Source: Rhizobium sp. (GTDB taxonomy: Bacteria > Pseudomonadota > Alphaproteobacteria > Rhizobiales > Rhizobiaceae). From it: a DNA stretch of 64,000 bases. How positions within the stretch are numbered: position 1 is the stretch's first letter; each line of letters begins with the position of its first letter. Below the pieces are notes generated by a model. That model was not told the DNA's origin. It did no database searches and saw only the letters and a program-made list of their open reading frames with translations. The translations under genes and the position numbers were made by a program. Positions 1-9,154 of this stretch are shown here, piece after piece. The stretch spans positions 248,001-312,000 of the forward strand of contig PEKW01000007.1 of the NCBI GenBank assembly GCA_002796995.1, read 5' to 3'.

Positions 1-1091
1 ACCTGCGCGACACCTATCCCTTCGGCATGTTCGCCGTTCCCCGGGAAAAGCTGGTCCGCATTCACGGCTCATCCGGCACCACCGGCAAGCCTACGGTGGT
101 CGGCTACACCAAGCATGACATCGACGTCTGGGCCGACGTCGTCGCCCGCTCGATCCGGGCGTCCGGGGGCCGTCCCGGCGACATCGTGCATGTCGCCTAT
201 GGCTACGGCCTGTTCACCGGCGGCCTTGGCGCGCATTACGGCGCCGAGCGGCTCGGCTGCACCGTCGTGCCGATCTCCGGCGGCATGACCGAGCGTCAGG
301 TCACGCTGATGAACGACTTCAAGCCGCGTATCATCATGGTGACGCCCTCCTACATGCTGTCGATCCTCGACGAATTCCGTCGCCAGGGCATCGATCCGCG
401 CGAAAGCTCGATCGAGGTCGGCATCTTCGGCGCGGAACCCTGGACCAATGCCATGCGCAGCGAGATCGAGCAGGCCTTCAACATGCATGCCGTCGACATC
501 TACGGCCTCTCCGAGGTCATGGGGCCGGGCGTCGCCAATGAGTGCGTCGAGACCAAGGACGGCCTGCACGTCTGGGAAGACCATTTCTATCCGGAAATCA
601 TCGACCCGGTGACGGGTGCCGTATTGCCCGATGGCGAACTCGGCGAGCTTGTCTTCACCACGCTGACCAAGGAAGGCCTGCCGATGGTGCGCTACCGCAC
701 CCGCGACCTGACGCGTCTTCTGCCCGGCACGGCGCGATCGATGCGGCGCATCGAGAAGATCACCGGCCGCAGCGACGACATGATCATCCTGCGCGGCGTC
801 AACGTCTTCCCGACGCAGATCGAGGAACAGATCCTGAAATGCGGCGGCCTTGCCCCGCATTTCCAGATCGAACTCACGCGCGCCGGCCGCATGGACAACA
901 TGACAGTCCACGTCGAATGCGCGGCCAATTACACCGATGCGGCAGCACGCGCCCAATCGGCCAAGGAATTGGCACATCACATCAAGAGCGTGGTGGGCAT
1001 CACGACCAAGATCGAGGTTCAGGACCCGACGTCCATCGCCCGCTCGGAAGGCAAGGCCAAGCGCGTGGTGGACAACCGCCCCAAGAGCTGA
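1..1091 (+). CDS. paaK: Phenylacetate-CoA ligase (5' end outside window)
   Basis: Activates phenylacetate to phenylacetyl-CoA with ATP and CoA in the cytoplasm, the entry step of aerobic phenylacetate catabolism. The open frame runs in from base 3, upstream of the first ATG at 27, so the N-terminus is missing. What remains shows the adenylate-forming family P-loop GSSGTTGKPT, the acyl-AMP region YGLSEVMGPG, and the C-terminal PaaK subdomain with ITGRSDDMIILRGVNVFP. The family is usually about 430-440 residues, so roughly the last 360 are present. The next gene is a TetR regulator and the opposing cluster encodes the rest of the pathway, which supports the assignment. Confidence 0.94.
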   Translation, partial: LRDTYPFGMFAVPREKLVRIHGSSGTTGKPTVVGYTKHDIDVWADVVARSIRASGGRPGDIVHVAYGYGLFTGGLGAHYGAERLGCTVVPISGGMTERQVTLMNDFKPRIIMVTPSYMLSILDEFRRQGIDPRESSIEVGIFGAEPWTNAMRSEIEQAFNMHAVDIYGLSEVMGPGVANECVETKDGLHVWEDHFYPEIIDPVTGAVLPDGELGELVFTTLTKEGLPMVRYRTRDLTRLLPGTARSMRRIEKITGRSDDMIILRGVNVFPTQIEEQILKCGGLAPHFQIELTRAGRMDNMTVHVECAANYTDAAARAQSAKELAHHIKSVVGITTKIEVQDPTSIARSEGKAKRVVDNRPKS

Positions 1092-1101
1092 ACGGCCACC
1101 C

Positions 1102-1129
1102 GTGACAGCTCAAAGGCAATTGTTATAGT
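1102..1129 (+). promoter_or_regulatory. Candidate sigma-70 promoter of paaR
   Basis: GTGACA and TATAGT are separated by 16 bases in the gap between paaK and the TetR gene. This is a plausible housekeeping promoter giving a leader of about 50 bases. It was found by eye only. Confidence 0.35.
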
Positions 1130-1134
1130 GAAGC

Positions 1135-1152
1135 GGGGGCATGCGTGCCCCC
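1135..1152 (+). other. Hairpin between paaK and paaR
   Basis: GGGGGCA and TGCCCCC form a perfect 7-base stem around a TGCG loop, 37 bases before the chosen paaR start. No T-run follows, so it is a weak terminator candidate. It could equally be a leader structure or an operator for PaaR autoregulation. Confidence 0.4.
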
Positions 1153-1188
1153 CTATTGCAGGCGTTCTGCAAGCAGGAAAGCGAAAAC

Positions 1189-1788
1189 ATGGCTCGGACC
1201 CGGGCAACCGACTTTGAGGAAAAACGCCGCGGCATTCTCGACAATGCCGCCGCCGTATTTGCCGAGCAGGGCATGGAAAAGGCATCCATGTCCCAGATCG
1301 CCACCCATTCGAGCGTCTCCAAGGCGCTGCTTTATCACTACTATCCCAGCAAGGATGCGCTGATCTACGCGATCATCATCACCCATCTGGAAGAGCTGGA
1401 CGAGGCGATCGAGGCGGCCGACGATCCGAACGAGGCGCCGGAGAAGCGACTTCGGCGGCTGGTGGGTGTGGTGCTGGAAAACTATCGCGGCGCCGACAAC
1501 CAGCACAAGGTGCAGCTCAACGCCACGTCGGCCCTCTCCGACGAGCAGAAGGCAGGCATCACCGCGATCGAACGGCGGATTGTGCGTCGATTCTCGAACG
1601 TGCTGAAGGAAATCAATCCGGAGCTCGACAGCAAGGAGAGACCCCTGCTGATGCCGGTCACCATGTCATTGTTCGGCATGATGAACTGGGTCTACATGTG
1701 GTTCCGCGACGGCGGCCGCATCACCCGGGAAGACTATGCCGACGTGGCGACCACGCTTATTCTCGAAGGCATCAAGGCGGTTCGCTGA
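1189..1788 (+). CDS. paaR: TetR-family regulator, probable PaaR
   Basis: One-component repressor expected to sense a phenylacetate-pathway CoA ester. The helix-turn-helix is near the N-terminus (MSQIATHSSVSKALLYHYY), followed by a helical ligand-binding domain; total length of 199 residues is typical of TetR. The track start at 1141 lies inside the GGGGGC hairpin. The ATG at 1189 is preferred because AGGAAAG sits a short distance upstream and the protein then begins just before the DNA-binding domain. Position between paaK and the paa operon points to pathway control. A TetR-type palindrome at 9036-9045 in the paaJ promoter is the likely target. A second regulator, PaaX, is also present. Confidence 0.82.
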   Translation: MARTRATDFEEKRRGILDNAAAVFAEQGMEKASMSQIATHSSVSKALLYHYYPSKDALIYAIIITHLEELDEAIEAADDPNEAPEKRLRRLVGVVLENYRGADNQHKVQLNATSALSDEQKAGITAIERRIVRRFSNVLKEINPELDSKERPLLMPVTMSLFGMMNWVYMWFRDGGRITREDYADVATTLILEGIKAVR

Positions 1789-1830
1789 ACCCCGTCCATC
1801 ACCCTTCCATTCTTCCTTCGTTCATCTTCG

Positions 1831-1862
1831 AACCGACGGCCGGCTGACGCCCGCCGTCGGTT
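1831..1862 (+). terminator. Rho-independent terminator after paaR
   Basis: AACCGACGGC pairs perfectly with GCCGTCGGTT across a 12-base loop and is followed by TTCGTTTG. It lies between the convergent paaR and paaZ stop codons, so it may serve both strands. Confidence 0.7.
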
Positions 1863-1873
1863 TTCGTTTGTGG

Positions 1874-3937
1874 TCAGGCCGCCGTCCAGGTCTTGGCGAC
1901 CATGGTCAGCACGTCGTATTGCGCGACGACCGCACCGTCCTGGTTGGTCACCTGGCAGTCCCAGCGCACCTCGCCGTGATCGGCATTGGCGCGCGGATTG
2001 ATCTCCTTGCAGGTGAGCCGCACCTGCAGCGTATCACCGGGATTGACCGGGGTCAGGAAGCGCAGATTGTCGACGCCATAGTTGGCGAGCACCGGACCCG
2101 GATCGGGATCGACGAACAGGCCCGCGGCAAACGAAACGATCAGATAGCCATGGGCGACGCGCCCGTCGAAGAACGGATTGGCCTTGGCGGCTGCCTCGTC
2201 CATGTGGGCGTAGAAGGTGTCGCCGGTGAAGCGGGCGAAGTGCTCGATGTCCTCGAGCGTCACGGTGCGCTTGGCCGTGACGATCTGGTCGCCGATCTTA
2301 AGTTCGGCAAGGGACTTGCGGAACGGATGCACGCTGGTGTCGGCGGCGCCGGCGCCTTCGAGCCAGCGGCCGGTGACGGCCGAGAGAAGTCGCGGCGTGC
2401 CCTGCACGGCCGTGCGCTGCATGTAGTGCTTCACGCCGCGCATGCCGCCCATTTCCTCGCCGCCGCCGGCGCGACCGGGACCGCCATGCACCAGGCCGGC
2501 GAGCGGCGATCCATGGCCGGTCGAGGTCTTGGCCGAGGCGCGGTTTCCGATCAGAATACGACCGTGATACGGCGCCATGCCGATCACCATCTCCTCGGCG
2601 ACCTTGGGATCGTTGGTGAAGACGGACGCCGCCAGCGAACCCTTGCCCATCTGGGCCAAGGCAATCGCTTCCTCCAGCCCCTCATAGGGCATCACCGTGG
2701 AAACCGGACCGAACGCCTCGACATCATGGACCGCAGAAGCCGTAAACGGCTTGTCGCAGTAGAGCAGCACCGGATTGAGGAAGGCGCCCTTGTCGGCATC
2801 GCCGGAGAAGACGCGGACGTTGTCAGGATCGCCGGAGACGATCTCGGCATCGGCTGACAGGTCGCGGATGCGTTCGCGCACTTCGTCGCGCTGGGCAAGG
2901 CTTGCCAGCGGTCCCATGCGCACGCCCTCGTCAGAGGGGTTGCCGAGCGTGGTCTTCGAGAGACGCTCGCTGAGCGCGGCGACCAGGGCCTGGACATGGG
3001 CCTTGGGCGCAATCACACGGCGGATCGCCGTGCACTTCTGGCCGGCCTTCGAGGTCATTTCGCGGGCCACTTCCTTGACGAAGAGATCGAACTCCTCGGT
3101 GCCAGGACCGGCATCAGGCCCGAGGATCGACGCGTTCAGGCTGTCGGCCTCCATGGTGAAGCGAACCGAGTTGGCAACCACCGCCGGATGCGACTTGAGC
3201 TTGCGGCCTGTCCAGGCCGAGCCGGTGAAGGTCACGGCGTCCTGTCCCCCGACATGGTCGAGCAGGTCGCCGACCGAACCGGACACCAGCTGCAACGCAC
3301 CTTCCGGCAGGATGCCGGTCTCGATGATCCGCCGAACCACGAGTTCGGTCAGATAGGCGGTCTGGCTTGCTGGCTTGACCAGCGACGGCACGCCGGCGAT
3401 CAGCGTCGGGGCGATCTTCTCGAGCATGCCCCAGACGGGGAAGTTGAAGGCGTTGATGTGCACGGCGATGCCGTGCAGCGGGGTGAGGATGTGCTGGGCG
3501 GAAAAGCTGTTGTCCTTCGACAAAAGTTCGACGTCGCCATCGAGCAGCACGCGGGTGTTCGGCAGTTCTCGCCGGGCCTTGGACGAATAGGACAGCATGG
3601 TGCCGATGCCGCCTTCGATGTCGACCCAGCCGTCGGCACGGGTGGCGCCGGTGAGAGCGCTCTCGGCGTAGAATTCCTCCTTCATGTCCATCAGGACCTG
3701 GCCGAGAGCTTTCAGCATCTGCGCCCGTTCGTGGAACGACAGGGCGCGCAGGTTCGGTCCGCCGACCTCGCGGCCATAGGCGAGTGCTGCGGCAAAATCG
3801 ATGCCGGTCGAGTCGATGAATGCGATTGCGGCACCCGTCGAGGCATCGAGCAGCGGTACGCCTTGCTTGTCGCCGGGTGTCCAGCGGCCACAGACATAGC
3901 TTTCGAGACGGCGCGGAACGCGAGCCGAAACATTCAT
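1874..3937 (-). CDS. paaZ: Bifunctional oxepin-CoA hydrolase / semialdehyde dehydrogenase
   Basis: Opens the oxepin-CoA ring and oxidises the resulting aldehyde to 3-oxo-5,6-dehydrosuberyl-CoA. The 687-residue protein has the expected two-domain order: an N-terminal aldehyde dehydrogenase with MEADSLN and the catalytic Cys in AGQKCTAIRR, and a C-terminal MaoC/hotdog hydratase with FTGDTFYAHMD and FFDGRVAHGYLIVSFAAGLF. Length matches the fused PaaZ family, and both active-site regions are intact. It is the last gene of the minus-strand paa operon, 70 bases after paaE. Confidence 0.95.
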   Translation of the reverse strand: MNVSARVPRRLESYVCGRWTPGDKQGVPLLDASTGAAIAFIDSTGIDFAAALAYGREVGGPNLRALSFHERAQMLKALGQVLMDMKEEFYAESALTGATRADGWVDIEGGIGTMLSYSSKARRELPNTRVLLDGDVELLSKDNSFSAQHILTPLHGIAVHINAFNFPVWGMLEKIAPTLIAGVPSLVKPASQTAYLTELVVRRIIETGILPEGALQLVSGSVGDLLDHVGGQDAVTFTGSAWTGRKLKSHPAVVANSVRFTMEADSLNASILGPDAGPGTEEFDLFVKEVAREMTSKAGQKCTAIRRVIAPKAHVQALVAALSERLSKTTLGNPSDEGVRMGPLASLAQRDEVRERIRDLSADAEIVSGDPDNVRVFSGDADKGAFLNPVLLYCDKPFTASAVHDVEAFGPVSTVMPYEGLEEAIALAQMGKGSLAASVFTNDPKVAEEMVIGMAPYHGRILIGNRASAKTSTGHGSPLAGLVHGGPGRAGGGEEMGGMRGVKHYMQRTAVQGTPRLLSAVTGRWLEGAGAADTSVHPFRKSLAELKIGDQIVTAKRTVTLEDIEHFARFTGDTFYAHMDEAAAKANPFFDGRVAHGYLIVSFAAGLFVDPDPGPVLANYGVDNLRFLTPVNPGDTLQVRLTCKEINPRANADHGEVRWDCQVTNQDGAVVAQYDVLTMVAKTWTAA

Positions 3938-4007
3938 GAAGTCATCCTTCCTGGATCGGTTTATTCAGTGCGGTCGGCGGGGCGCCATGGCCCCGCCGCC
4001 TGGGAGG

Positions 4008-5084
4008 TTATTCGTCGTAGGAGAGCACGACCTTCTCGGTCAGCGGGTGACACTGGCAGGTCAGTACGTAGCCGGCTTCGACCTCGTAGTCCTCGAGCGC
4101 ATGGTTGGTGTCCATCTCGACCTCGCCTTTCAGCACCTTCGCCCGGCAGGTGGAGCAGACGCCCGCCTTGCAGGAGAAGGGGGCATCCATGCTCTGGGCG
4201 ATCGCGGCTTCGAGAATGCTGACGCCGTGCTTGGGCATGTTGAAGGTCCGCGTCGTGCCGTCGAGCGTGATGGTCGCCTCGACCACGGCCGCCGCCTCCT
4301 CGGCGCTGACCGAAGCGACACGGTTCTTGGCGCGGCCCGGTTGACCCGAAGCAAACAGCTCGAACTTGATCTGCTCGTCCTTCAGCCCGTGCGCCTTGAG
4401 GCTCGCGACGATGGTGAGCATCATCGGCTCCGGCCCGCAGATGAACGCGGCGTCGATCGACTTCGGGTCGATCCAGGTGGAAAACAGCGCGGAGAGCTTG
4501 TTCTCGTCGAGACGGCCGGTGAACAGGTCGATCTCCTGCGCTTCGCTTTCCAGCACATGCAGGACGGAGAAACGGCCGAGATAGGTGTTCTTCAGATCCT
4601 CCAGCTCCTCGCGGAACATGATCGAGTTGATCTGCCGGTTGGCATAGACCAACGTGAACTGGGATTTCGGCTCGCGTGCCAGGACCGTCTTGATGATTGA
4701 CAGCAGCGGGGTGATGCCGGAGCCGCCGGCGAAACCGAGATACTGCTTCCCGGCAACCGGATCGATGTCCATGTAGAAGCGGCCCATCGGCGGCATGGCC
4801 TCGATCACGTCGCCCGGCGCCAGATTGCCGTTGGCCCAGTTGCTGAAGGCGCCGCCGTCGACGCGCTTGATGCCGACCTTGAGGACGCCCTCGTCCTTGC
4901 CCGCACAGATCGAGTAGGACCGGCGCAGTTCCTCGCCCTCGAAATCGCGGCGGAAGGTCAGGTACTGGCCCTGGGTGAAGTCGAAGGCCGCGCGATCCTC
5001 CTCGCGCGGCTTGAGCGTCACCACAACCGCATCACGGGTCTCGTGGCGGATGTCGGTCACGGTCAGGGGATGAAAGCGTGCCAT
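4008..5084 (-). CDS. paaE: 1,2-phenylacetyl-CoA epoxidase, reductase subunit
   Basis: Passes electrons from NADPH to the PaaAC di-iron oxygenase. Domain order is FAD-binding (RRSYSICAG), NAD(P)-binding (GFAGGSGITPLLSI, with the CGPEPM region later) and a C-terminal plant-type [2Fe-2S] ferredoxin with CKAGVCSTCRAK and a distant Cys in LTCQCHP. Its 358 residues match PaaE. It follows paaD by about 20 bases in the epoxidase operon. Confidence 0.95.
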   Translation of the reverse strand: MARFHPLTVTDIRHETRDAVVVTLKPREEDRAAFDFTQGQYLTFRRDFEGEELRRSYSICAGKDEGVLKVGIKRVDGGAFSNWANGNLAPGDVIEAMPPMGRFYMDIDPVAGKQYLGFAGGSGITPLLSIIKTVLAREPKSQFTLVYANRQINSIMFREELEDLKNTYLGRFSVLHVLESEAQEIDLFTGRLDENKLSALFSTWIDPKSIDAAFICGPEPMMLTIVASLKAHGLKDEQIKFELFASGQPGRAKNRVASVSAEEAAAVVEATITLDGTTRTFNMPKHGVSILEAAIAQSMDAPFSCKAGVCSTCRAKVLKGEVEMDTNHALEDYEVEAGYVLTCQCHPLTEKVVLSYDE

Positions 5085-5104
5085 GCGTTATGTCCTCCGC
5101 ATCC

Positions 5105-5626
5105 TCAGATGCACTTGAAATAGTCGAAGGGTTCCAGACAGTCGCGGCATCGGTAGCTCGCCTTGCACGGGGTCGAGCCGAACTGGCTGACTTTCTCGGT
5201 CCTGGTCGAGCCGCATCGCGGGCAGGCGACGGCCAGATTGGAGCCGGCAAGCCGGTTCGCCCGGGCCATCAGTCGCCCGTCGGCGGCCGTTCCGTCGATC
5301 GGCGGCGCAATGCCGTAGGCGCGAAGCTTGTCGCGCCCCTCGGCGCTGATCCAGTCCGAGGTCCAGGCCGGCGACAACCGTCGTTCGAGGCGCAGTTTGT
5401 CGATACCACGGGCTTTCAGCGCCGATTCGATGTCGAGGTTGATGACCGTCGTTGCCGGACAGCCCGAATAGGTCGGGGTGACGGCGACGACGAGGGTATC
5501 GCCCTCCCAGGCGACATCCCGGATGATGCCGAGATCGGTCAGGCTGATGACGGGAATTTCCGGATCCGGCACCTCGCCCAGCCAGCGCCAGACCTCTTCC
5601 GGTTCGGGCAACGTCCTGGCGTCCAT
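5105..5626 (-). CDS. paaD: Epoxidase assembly protein PaaD
   Basis: Small MIP18/SufT-related protein needed for a functional phenylacetyl-CoA epoxidase, probably in iron-sulfur or di-iron maturation. The translation has the DUF59-like core VPDPEIPVISLTDLGIIRDV, the TYSGCPAT motif and a C-terminal CxxC pair (CPRCGSTRT and YRCRDCLEPF) that looks like a zinc ribbon. The track start at 5758 adds 44 residues read out of paaC. The ATG at 5626 gives 173 residues and removes that overlap, so it is preferred. Confidence 0.93.
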   Translation of the reverse strand: MDARTLPEPEEVWRWLGEVPDPEIPVISLTDLGIIRDVAWEGDTLVVAVTPTYSGCPATTVINLDIESALKARGIDKLRLERRLSPAWTSDWISAEGRDKLRAYGIAPPIDGTAADGRLMARANRLAGSNLAVACPRCGSTRTEKVSQFGSTPCKASYRCRDCLEPFDYFKCI

Positions 5627-5636
5627 GGCATGACCC

Positions 5637-6416
5637 TCACCAGACCGAGTTCGGATAGGCCCGCTGCAGGAACTGCATGTCGGCGAGAATGTAGCCCAGA
5701 TGCTCCGTATGGATGCCGCGCTTGCCGCCCTTGTGCTGGTAGCTGCCCTCGGGAACAACTAGCGTGGCCTCGGCAAGCACTTCGCCGACCGAACTGTCCC
5801 ATGCCGCCTTGAGCGCCGAGGGAAGCGGTGCGATGCCCGCTGCCGCGACCGCCTCGTCGGCGGAATCGGCGAGGAACATCTCGGCCGTATAGGGCCACAG
5901 ATCATCAAGCGCCTTCTGCATCCGGCGATGGCTTTCCTCGGTACCGTCACCGAGACGGATGACGAGGTCGGCCGAACGCTCGAAGTGGTAGGACACTTCC
6001 TTCAGCGCCTTCTGGGCGATTTCCACGACGCGCGGATCGCTGGAGGCGACCAGCGCGCGGAGCATTTCGATGTGGAAGGCGTCGAACAGGAACTGCCGCA
6101 TCAGCGTCTTGCCGAAATCGCCGTTCGGGCGTTCGACCAGCAGCACGTTGCGGAAGGCCGCGGCATCGCGCAGATAGGCGAGATTGTCGGCGGTGCGCCC
6201 CTTGCCTTCGACCTCACCCGCAAGACCCAGCCAGAACTGTGTCTGGCCGATCAGGTCGAGCGCTACGTTGGCAAGCGCGATGTCCTCTTCCAGCACGGGC
6301 GAATGGCCGCACCATTCGGACACGCGGTGTCCGAGGATCAGCGTGTTGTCGCCCATTCTGAGGAGCCATTCGAAGAATGCGGCCTGATCGACCGCCGGGA
6401 TCGCGGTTGCCATCAC
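5637..6416 (-). CDS. paaC: 1,2-phenylacetyl-CoA epoxidase, structural subunit PaaC
   Basis: Ferritin-like partner of the catalytic PaaA subunit. The sequence is an all-helical fold with LRMGDNTLILGHRVSEW near the start and RQFLFDAFHIEMLRAL in the middle, as in PaaC. Its 259 residues are of normal length. Two adjacent ATGs (6416 and 6413) are possible. The 5' end overlaps the paaB stop by a few bases, which suggests translational coupling. Confidence 0.94.
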   Translation of the reverse strand: MMATAIPAVDQAAFFEWLLRMGDNTLILGHRVSEWCGHSPVLEEDIALANVALDLIGQTQFWLGLAGEVEGKGRTADNLAYLRDAAAFRNVLLVERPNGDFGKTLMRQFLFDAFHIEMLRALVASSDPRVVEIAQKALKEVSYHFERSADLVIRLGDGTEESHRRMQKALDDLWPYTAEMFLADSADEAVAAAGIAPLPSALKAAWDSSVGEVLAEATLVVPEGSYQHKGGKRGIHTEHLGYILADMQFLQRAYPNSVW

Positions 6417-6697
6417 ATGTGCCCCACTTCAGCCGGGATGTCGAAGAAGGTCGGGTGACGGTAGACCTTGGAGTTCGACGGTTCGAACAGCGGGCCCTTT
6501 TCCGACGGCGACGACGCCGTGATGTCGACCGACTTCACCACCCAGATCGACACGCCTTCGTTGCGGCGGGTGTAGACGTCACGGGCATTGCGGATCGCCA
6601 TCTCGGCATCCGGAGCATGCAGGCTGCCGACATGGCGATGGTTGAGGCCATGTTGACCGCGGATAAAGACTTCCCAAAGGGGCCATTCGCTGGACAT
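6413..6697 (-). CDS. paaB: 1,2-phenylacetyl-CoA epoxidase subunit PaaB
   Basis: Small non-catalytic subunit that helps the PaaAC complex assemble. The translation beginning MSSEWPLWEVFIRG, with HVGSLHAPDAEMAIRNARDVYTRR, is characteristic of PaaB, and 94 residues is the usual size. The start at 6697 is chosen over the track start at 6712 because GGGAGGAAT lies just upstream of it. Confidence 0.95.
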   Translation of the reverse strand: MSSEWPLWEVFIRGQHGLNHRHVGSLHAPDAEMAIRNARDVYTRRNEGVSIWVVKSVDITASSPSEKGPLFEPSNSKVYRHPTFFDIPAEVGHM

Positions 6698-6760
6698 TGC
6701 TATTCCTCCCAAGTTCAGGTGACGGACGGGAACGGGTGCACCGCTCCCGAATTGGATCGA

Positions 6761-7759
6761 TCAGGCAGCCTTGCGACCGGCGCGGCGCGCTTCCTGCTTT
6801 TCGGCATGGGCCATCAGGCCGTCGCGGAACCAAGCGCCCTCTTCCCAGGCGGTGACGCGGGCGCCGAGGCGCTCGGCATTGCAGGGTCCGTTGCCGGCGA
6901 TGACGTTGAAGAACTCTTCCCAGTCCGGCTCGGAGAAGTCGTGACCGCCCTTCTCCTCGTTCCAGCGCAGGTTCTCGTCGGGAATGGTCAGCCCGAGATA
7001 CTTGGCCTGCGGCACCGTCTGGTCGACGAATTTCTGGCGCAGTTCGTCATTGGTGTTGATCTTGATCTTCCACTGCATCGACTGCGCGGAATGCACCGAA
7101 TCCTTGTCGGACGGACCGAACATCATCAGCGACGGGTACCAGAAGCGGTTGAGCGCATCCTGCGCCATGGCCTTCTGCTCCGGCGAGCCGGCGGCCATCT
7201 TCATCATGATGTCGTAGCCCTGGCGCTGGTGGAAGCTTTCTTCCTTGCAGATGCGGATCATCGCGCGGCTATAGGGACCGTAGGAGGTCTTCTGCAGCTG
7301 CACCTGGTTCATGATCGCCGCACCGTCGACCAGCCAGCCGACCGCGCCGATATCGGCCCAGTTGAGCGTCGGGTAGTTGAAGATCGACGAATATTTCATC
7401 TTGCCGGAATGCAGCAGCGCGAGAAGCTCGTCGCGGCTGACGCCGAGCGTCTCGGCGGCGGAATAGAGATAGAGGCCGTGGCCCGCCTCATCCTGCACCT
7501 TGGCCAGAAGGATCGCCTTGCGTTCGAGCGTCGGCGCACGGGTGATCCAGTTGCCCTCCGGCAGCTGGCCGACGATCTCGGAATGGGCGTGCTGGCCGAC
7601 CTGGCGGATCAACGTCTTGCGATAGCTCTCCGGCATCCATTCCTTGGGCTCGATCTTCTCGCCGCGGTCGATGCGCTCCTGAAAGGCCCTCTCCTCCGGC
7701 GACATCTCGTTCAGCGACTTCACCCGATCACTGTCGGTCTTGACCATTTGCGCATACAT
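6761..7759 (-). CDS. paaA: 1,2-phenylacetyl-CoA epoxidase, catalytic subunit
   Basis: Di-iron oxygenase that epoxidises the aromatic ring of phenylacetyl-CoA. Iron-ligand motifs of the PaaA ferritin-like fold are visible: [16 protein letters not shown] and [16 protein letters not shown]. Length of 332 residues fits. A strong ribosome site (GGAGGAAA) precedes the ATG at 7759. It lies second in the operon, 17 bases after paaJ. Confidence 0.96.
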   Translation of the reverse strand: MYAQMVKTDSDRVKSLNEMSPEERAFQERIDRGEKIEPKEWMPESYRKTLIRQVGQHAHSEIVGQLPEGNWITRAPTLERKAILLAKVQDEAGHGLYLYSAAETLGVSRDELLALLHSGKMKYSSIFNYPTLNWADIGAVGWLVDGAAIMNQVQLQKTSYGPYSRAMIRICKEESFHQRQGYDIMMKMAAGSPEQKAMAQDALNRFWYPSLMMFGPSDKDSVHSAQSMQWKIKINTNDELRQKFVDQTVPQAKYLGLTIPDENLRWNEEKGGHDFSEPDWEEFFNVIAGNGPCNAERLGARVTAWEEGAWFRDGLMAHAEKQEARRAGRKAA

Positions 7760-7776
7760 GGCGGTTTCCTCCCTGC

Positions 7777-8982
7777 TCAGATCCGTTCAATGATGATGGC
7801 GATGCCCTGGCCGACCCCGATGCACATGGTGCAGAGCGCGTAGCGCCCGCCGGTGCGGTGCAGCTGGTACATGGCGGTGGTGACGAGGCGGGCGCCGGAC
7901 ATGCCGAGCGGATGGCCGAGCGCGATGGCGCCGCCATTCGGATTGACATGCGCGGCATCGTCGGCAAGCCCGAGCTCCCGAAGGACCGCCAGCGCCTGCG
8001 CGGCGAAGGCCTCGTTGAGCTCGATCACGTCCATCTGCGAAAGCGAGAGGCCGGCGCGGGCCAGGACCTTGCGGACCGCCGGCACCGGGCCGACACCCAT
8101 GATGCGCGGCTCCACGCCGGCCGCGGCCATGGCGACGACCCGTGCGCGCGGCACGAGACCCTGTTCCCTGGCCATGGCTTCCGACGCGATCGCCAGAGCG
8201 GCCGCGCCATCGTTGACGCCCGAGGCATTGCCGGCGGTGACGCTAAGGTCCGGGCCATTGACGCCCTTGAGCTTCGACAGCTGTTCCGCCGTGGTGCCGG
8301 GACGCGGATGTTCGTCGACCGAGACGATCAGCGGTTCGCCCTTCTTCTGCGGAATCGTGACGGGCACGATCTCGTCGGCGAAGACGCCGGCGGCCTGGGC
8401 GGCGGCCCAGCGGGCCTGGCTGCGGGCTGCGAATGCGTCCTGGTCGGCGCGGCTGACATTGTACTGCTCGGCGACATTGTCGGCCGTTTCCGGCATGGAA
8501 TGGGTGCCGAACTTCTTCTTCAGTTCGGGATTGGGGAAGCGCCAGCCGATCGTCGTGTCATAGACCGCGTTCGAACGGGAAAAAGCCGCGTCCGCCTTCG
8601 GCATGACGAAGGGCGCGCGCGTCATGCTCTCGACGCCGCCGGCGATCACCAGATCGCAATCGCCGCCGCGAATGGCGCGTGCCGCCATGCCGACGGCATC
8701 CATGCCGGAGCCGCACAGACGGTTGACAGTGGTTGCCGGAACGTTGATCGGCATGCCGGACAAAAGCACGGCCATGCGGCCGACATTGCGGTTGTCTTCA
8801 CCGGCCTGGTTGGCGCAGCCGTAGATCAGGTCATCGACCTTGGACCAGTCGACGCCGGGATTGCGCGCCATCAGCGCGGCAAGCGGCAAGGCAGCGAGAT
8901 CATCGGCCCGCACGGATGCGAGGGCCCCACCATAGCGGCCGACAGGCGTGCGCACGGCATCACAGATGAAGGCTTGCTGCAT
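7777..8982 (-). CDS. paaJ: 3-oxoadipyl-CoA / 3-oxo-5,6-dehydrosuberyl-CoA thiolase
   Basis: Carries out the thiolytic steps at the end of phenylacetate degradation, releasing acetyl-CoA and finally succinyl-CoA. The 401-residue thiolase has the nucleophilic Cys in [12 protein letters not shown], the [14 protein letters not shown] histidine motif and the second catalytic Cys in [11 protein letters not shown]. PcaF of the beta-ketoadipate pathway is nearly indistinguishable by sequence, so the operon position decides the name. It is the first gene of the operon, and its promoter carries the dyads at 9036-9106. Confidence 0.92.
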   Translation of the reverse strand: MQQAFICDAVRTPVGRYGGALASVRADDLAALPLAALMARNPGVDWSKVDDLIYGCANQAGEDNRNVGRMAVLLSGMPINVPATTVNRLCGSGMDAVGMAARAIRGGDCDLVIAGGVESMTRAPFVMPKADAAFSRSNAVYDTTIGWRFPNPELKKKFGTHSMPETADNVAEQYNVSRADQDAFAARSQARWAAAQAAGVFADEIVPVTIPQKKGEPLIVSVDEHPRPGTTAEQLSKLKGVNGPDLSVTAGNASGVNDGAAALAIASEAMAREQGLVPRARVVAMAAAGVEPRIMGVGPVPAVRKVLARAGLSLSQMDVIELNEAFAAQALAVLRELGLADDAAHVNPNGGAIALGHPLGMSGARLVTTAMYQLHRTGGRYALCTMCIGVGQGIAIIIERI

Positions 8983-9035
8983 TGATCGACTCCTCCTCGA
9001 GCATCAGATGCGGCCGGCTTGTCTCCAATTCGCCA

Positions 9036-9045
9036 ACCGATCGGT
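9036..9045. promoter_or_regulatory. Palindrome, candidate PaaR operator
   Basis: ACCGATCGGT is a perfect 10-base palindrome about 54 bases upstream of the paaJ start. On the operon strand it follows TATAAG, so a bound repressor would cover the transcription start. GC-rich ACCGNNCGGT-type palindromes are usual TetR targets. The assignment to PaaR is inferred. Confidence 0.6.
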
Positions 9046-9059
9046 CAACTTATAGCGAC

Positions 9060-9106
9060 AAAACATCACATAGAAAAGCGATTTCTTGATATTGGCGTGA
9101 TGTTTT
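9060..9106. promoter_or_regulatory. Long inverted repeat in the paaJ promoter region
   Basis: AAAACATCAC (9060-9069) and GTGATGTTTT (9097-9106) are perfect 10-base inverted arms with centres about 37 bases apart. A smaller repeat, AGAAA-AGCGA-TTTCT (9072-9086), lies between them. This is a second operator candidate, distinct from the palindrome at 9036. PaaX, encoded next door, is the obvious candidate protein, but that is inference. Confidence 0.55.
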
Positions 9107-9154
9107 AAGATTCGGATTAGACCAACTGGCTATATCCTACGAATTTTCAGCTAC

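Noticed and set aside
1736-2857. 373-residue plus-strand ORF starting in paaR
   Set aside because: Antisense to paaZ, which has both catalytic domains intact.
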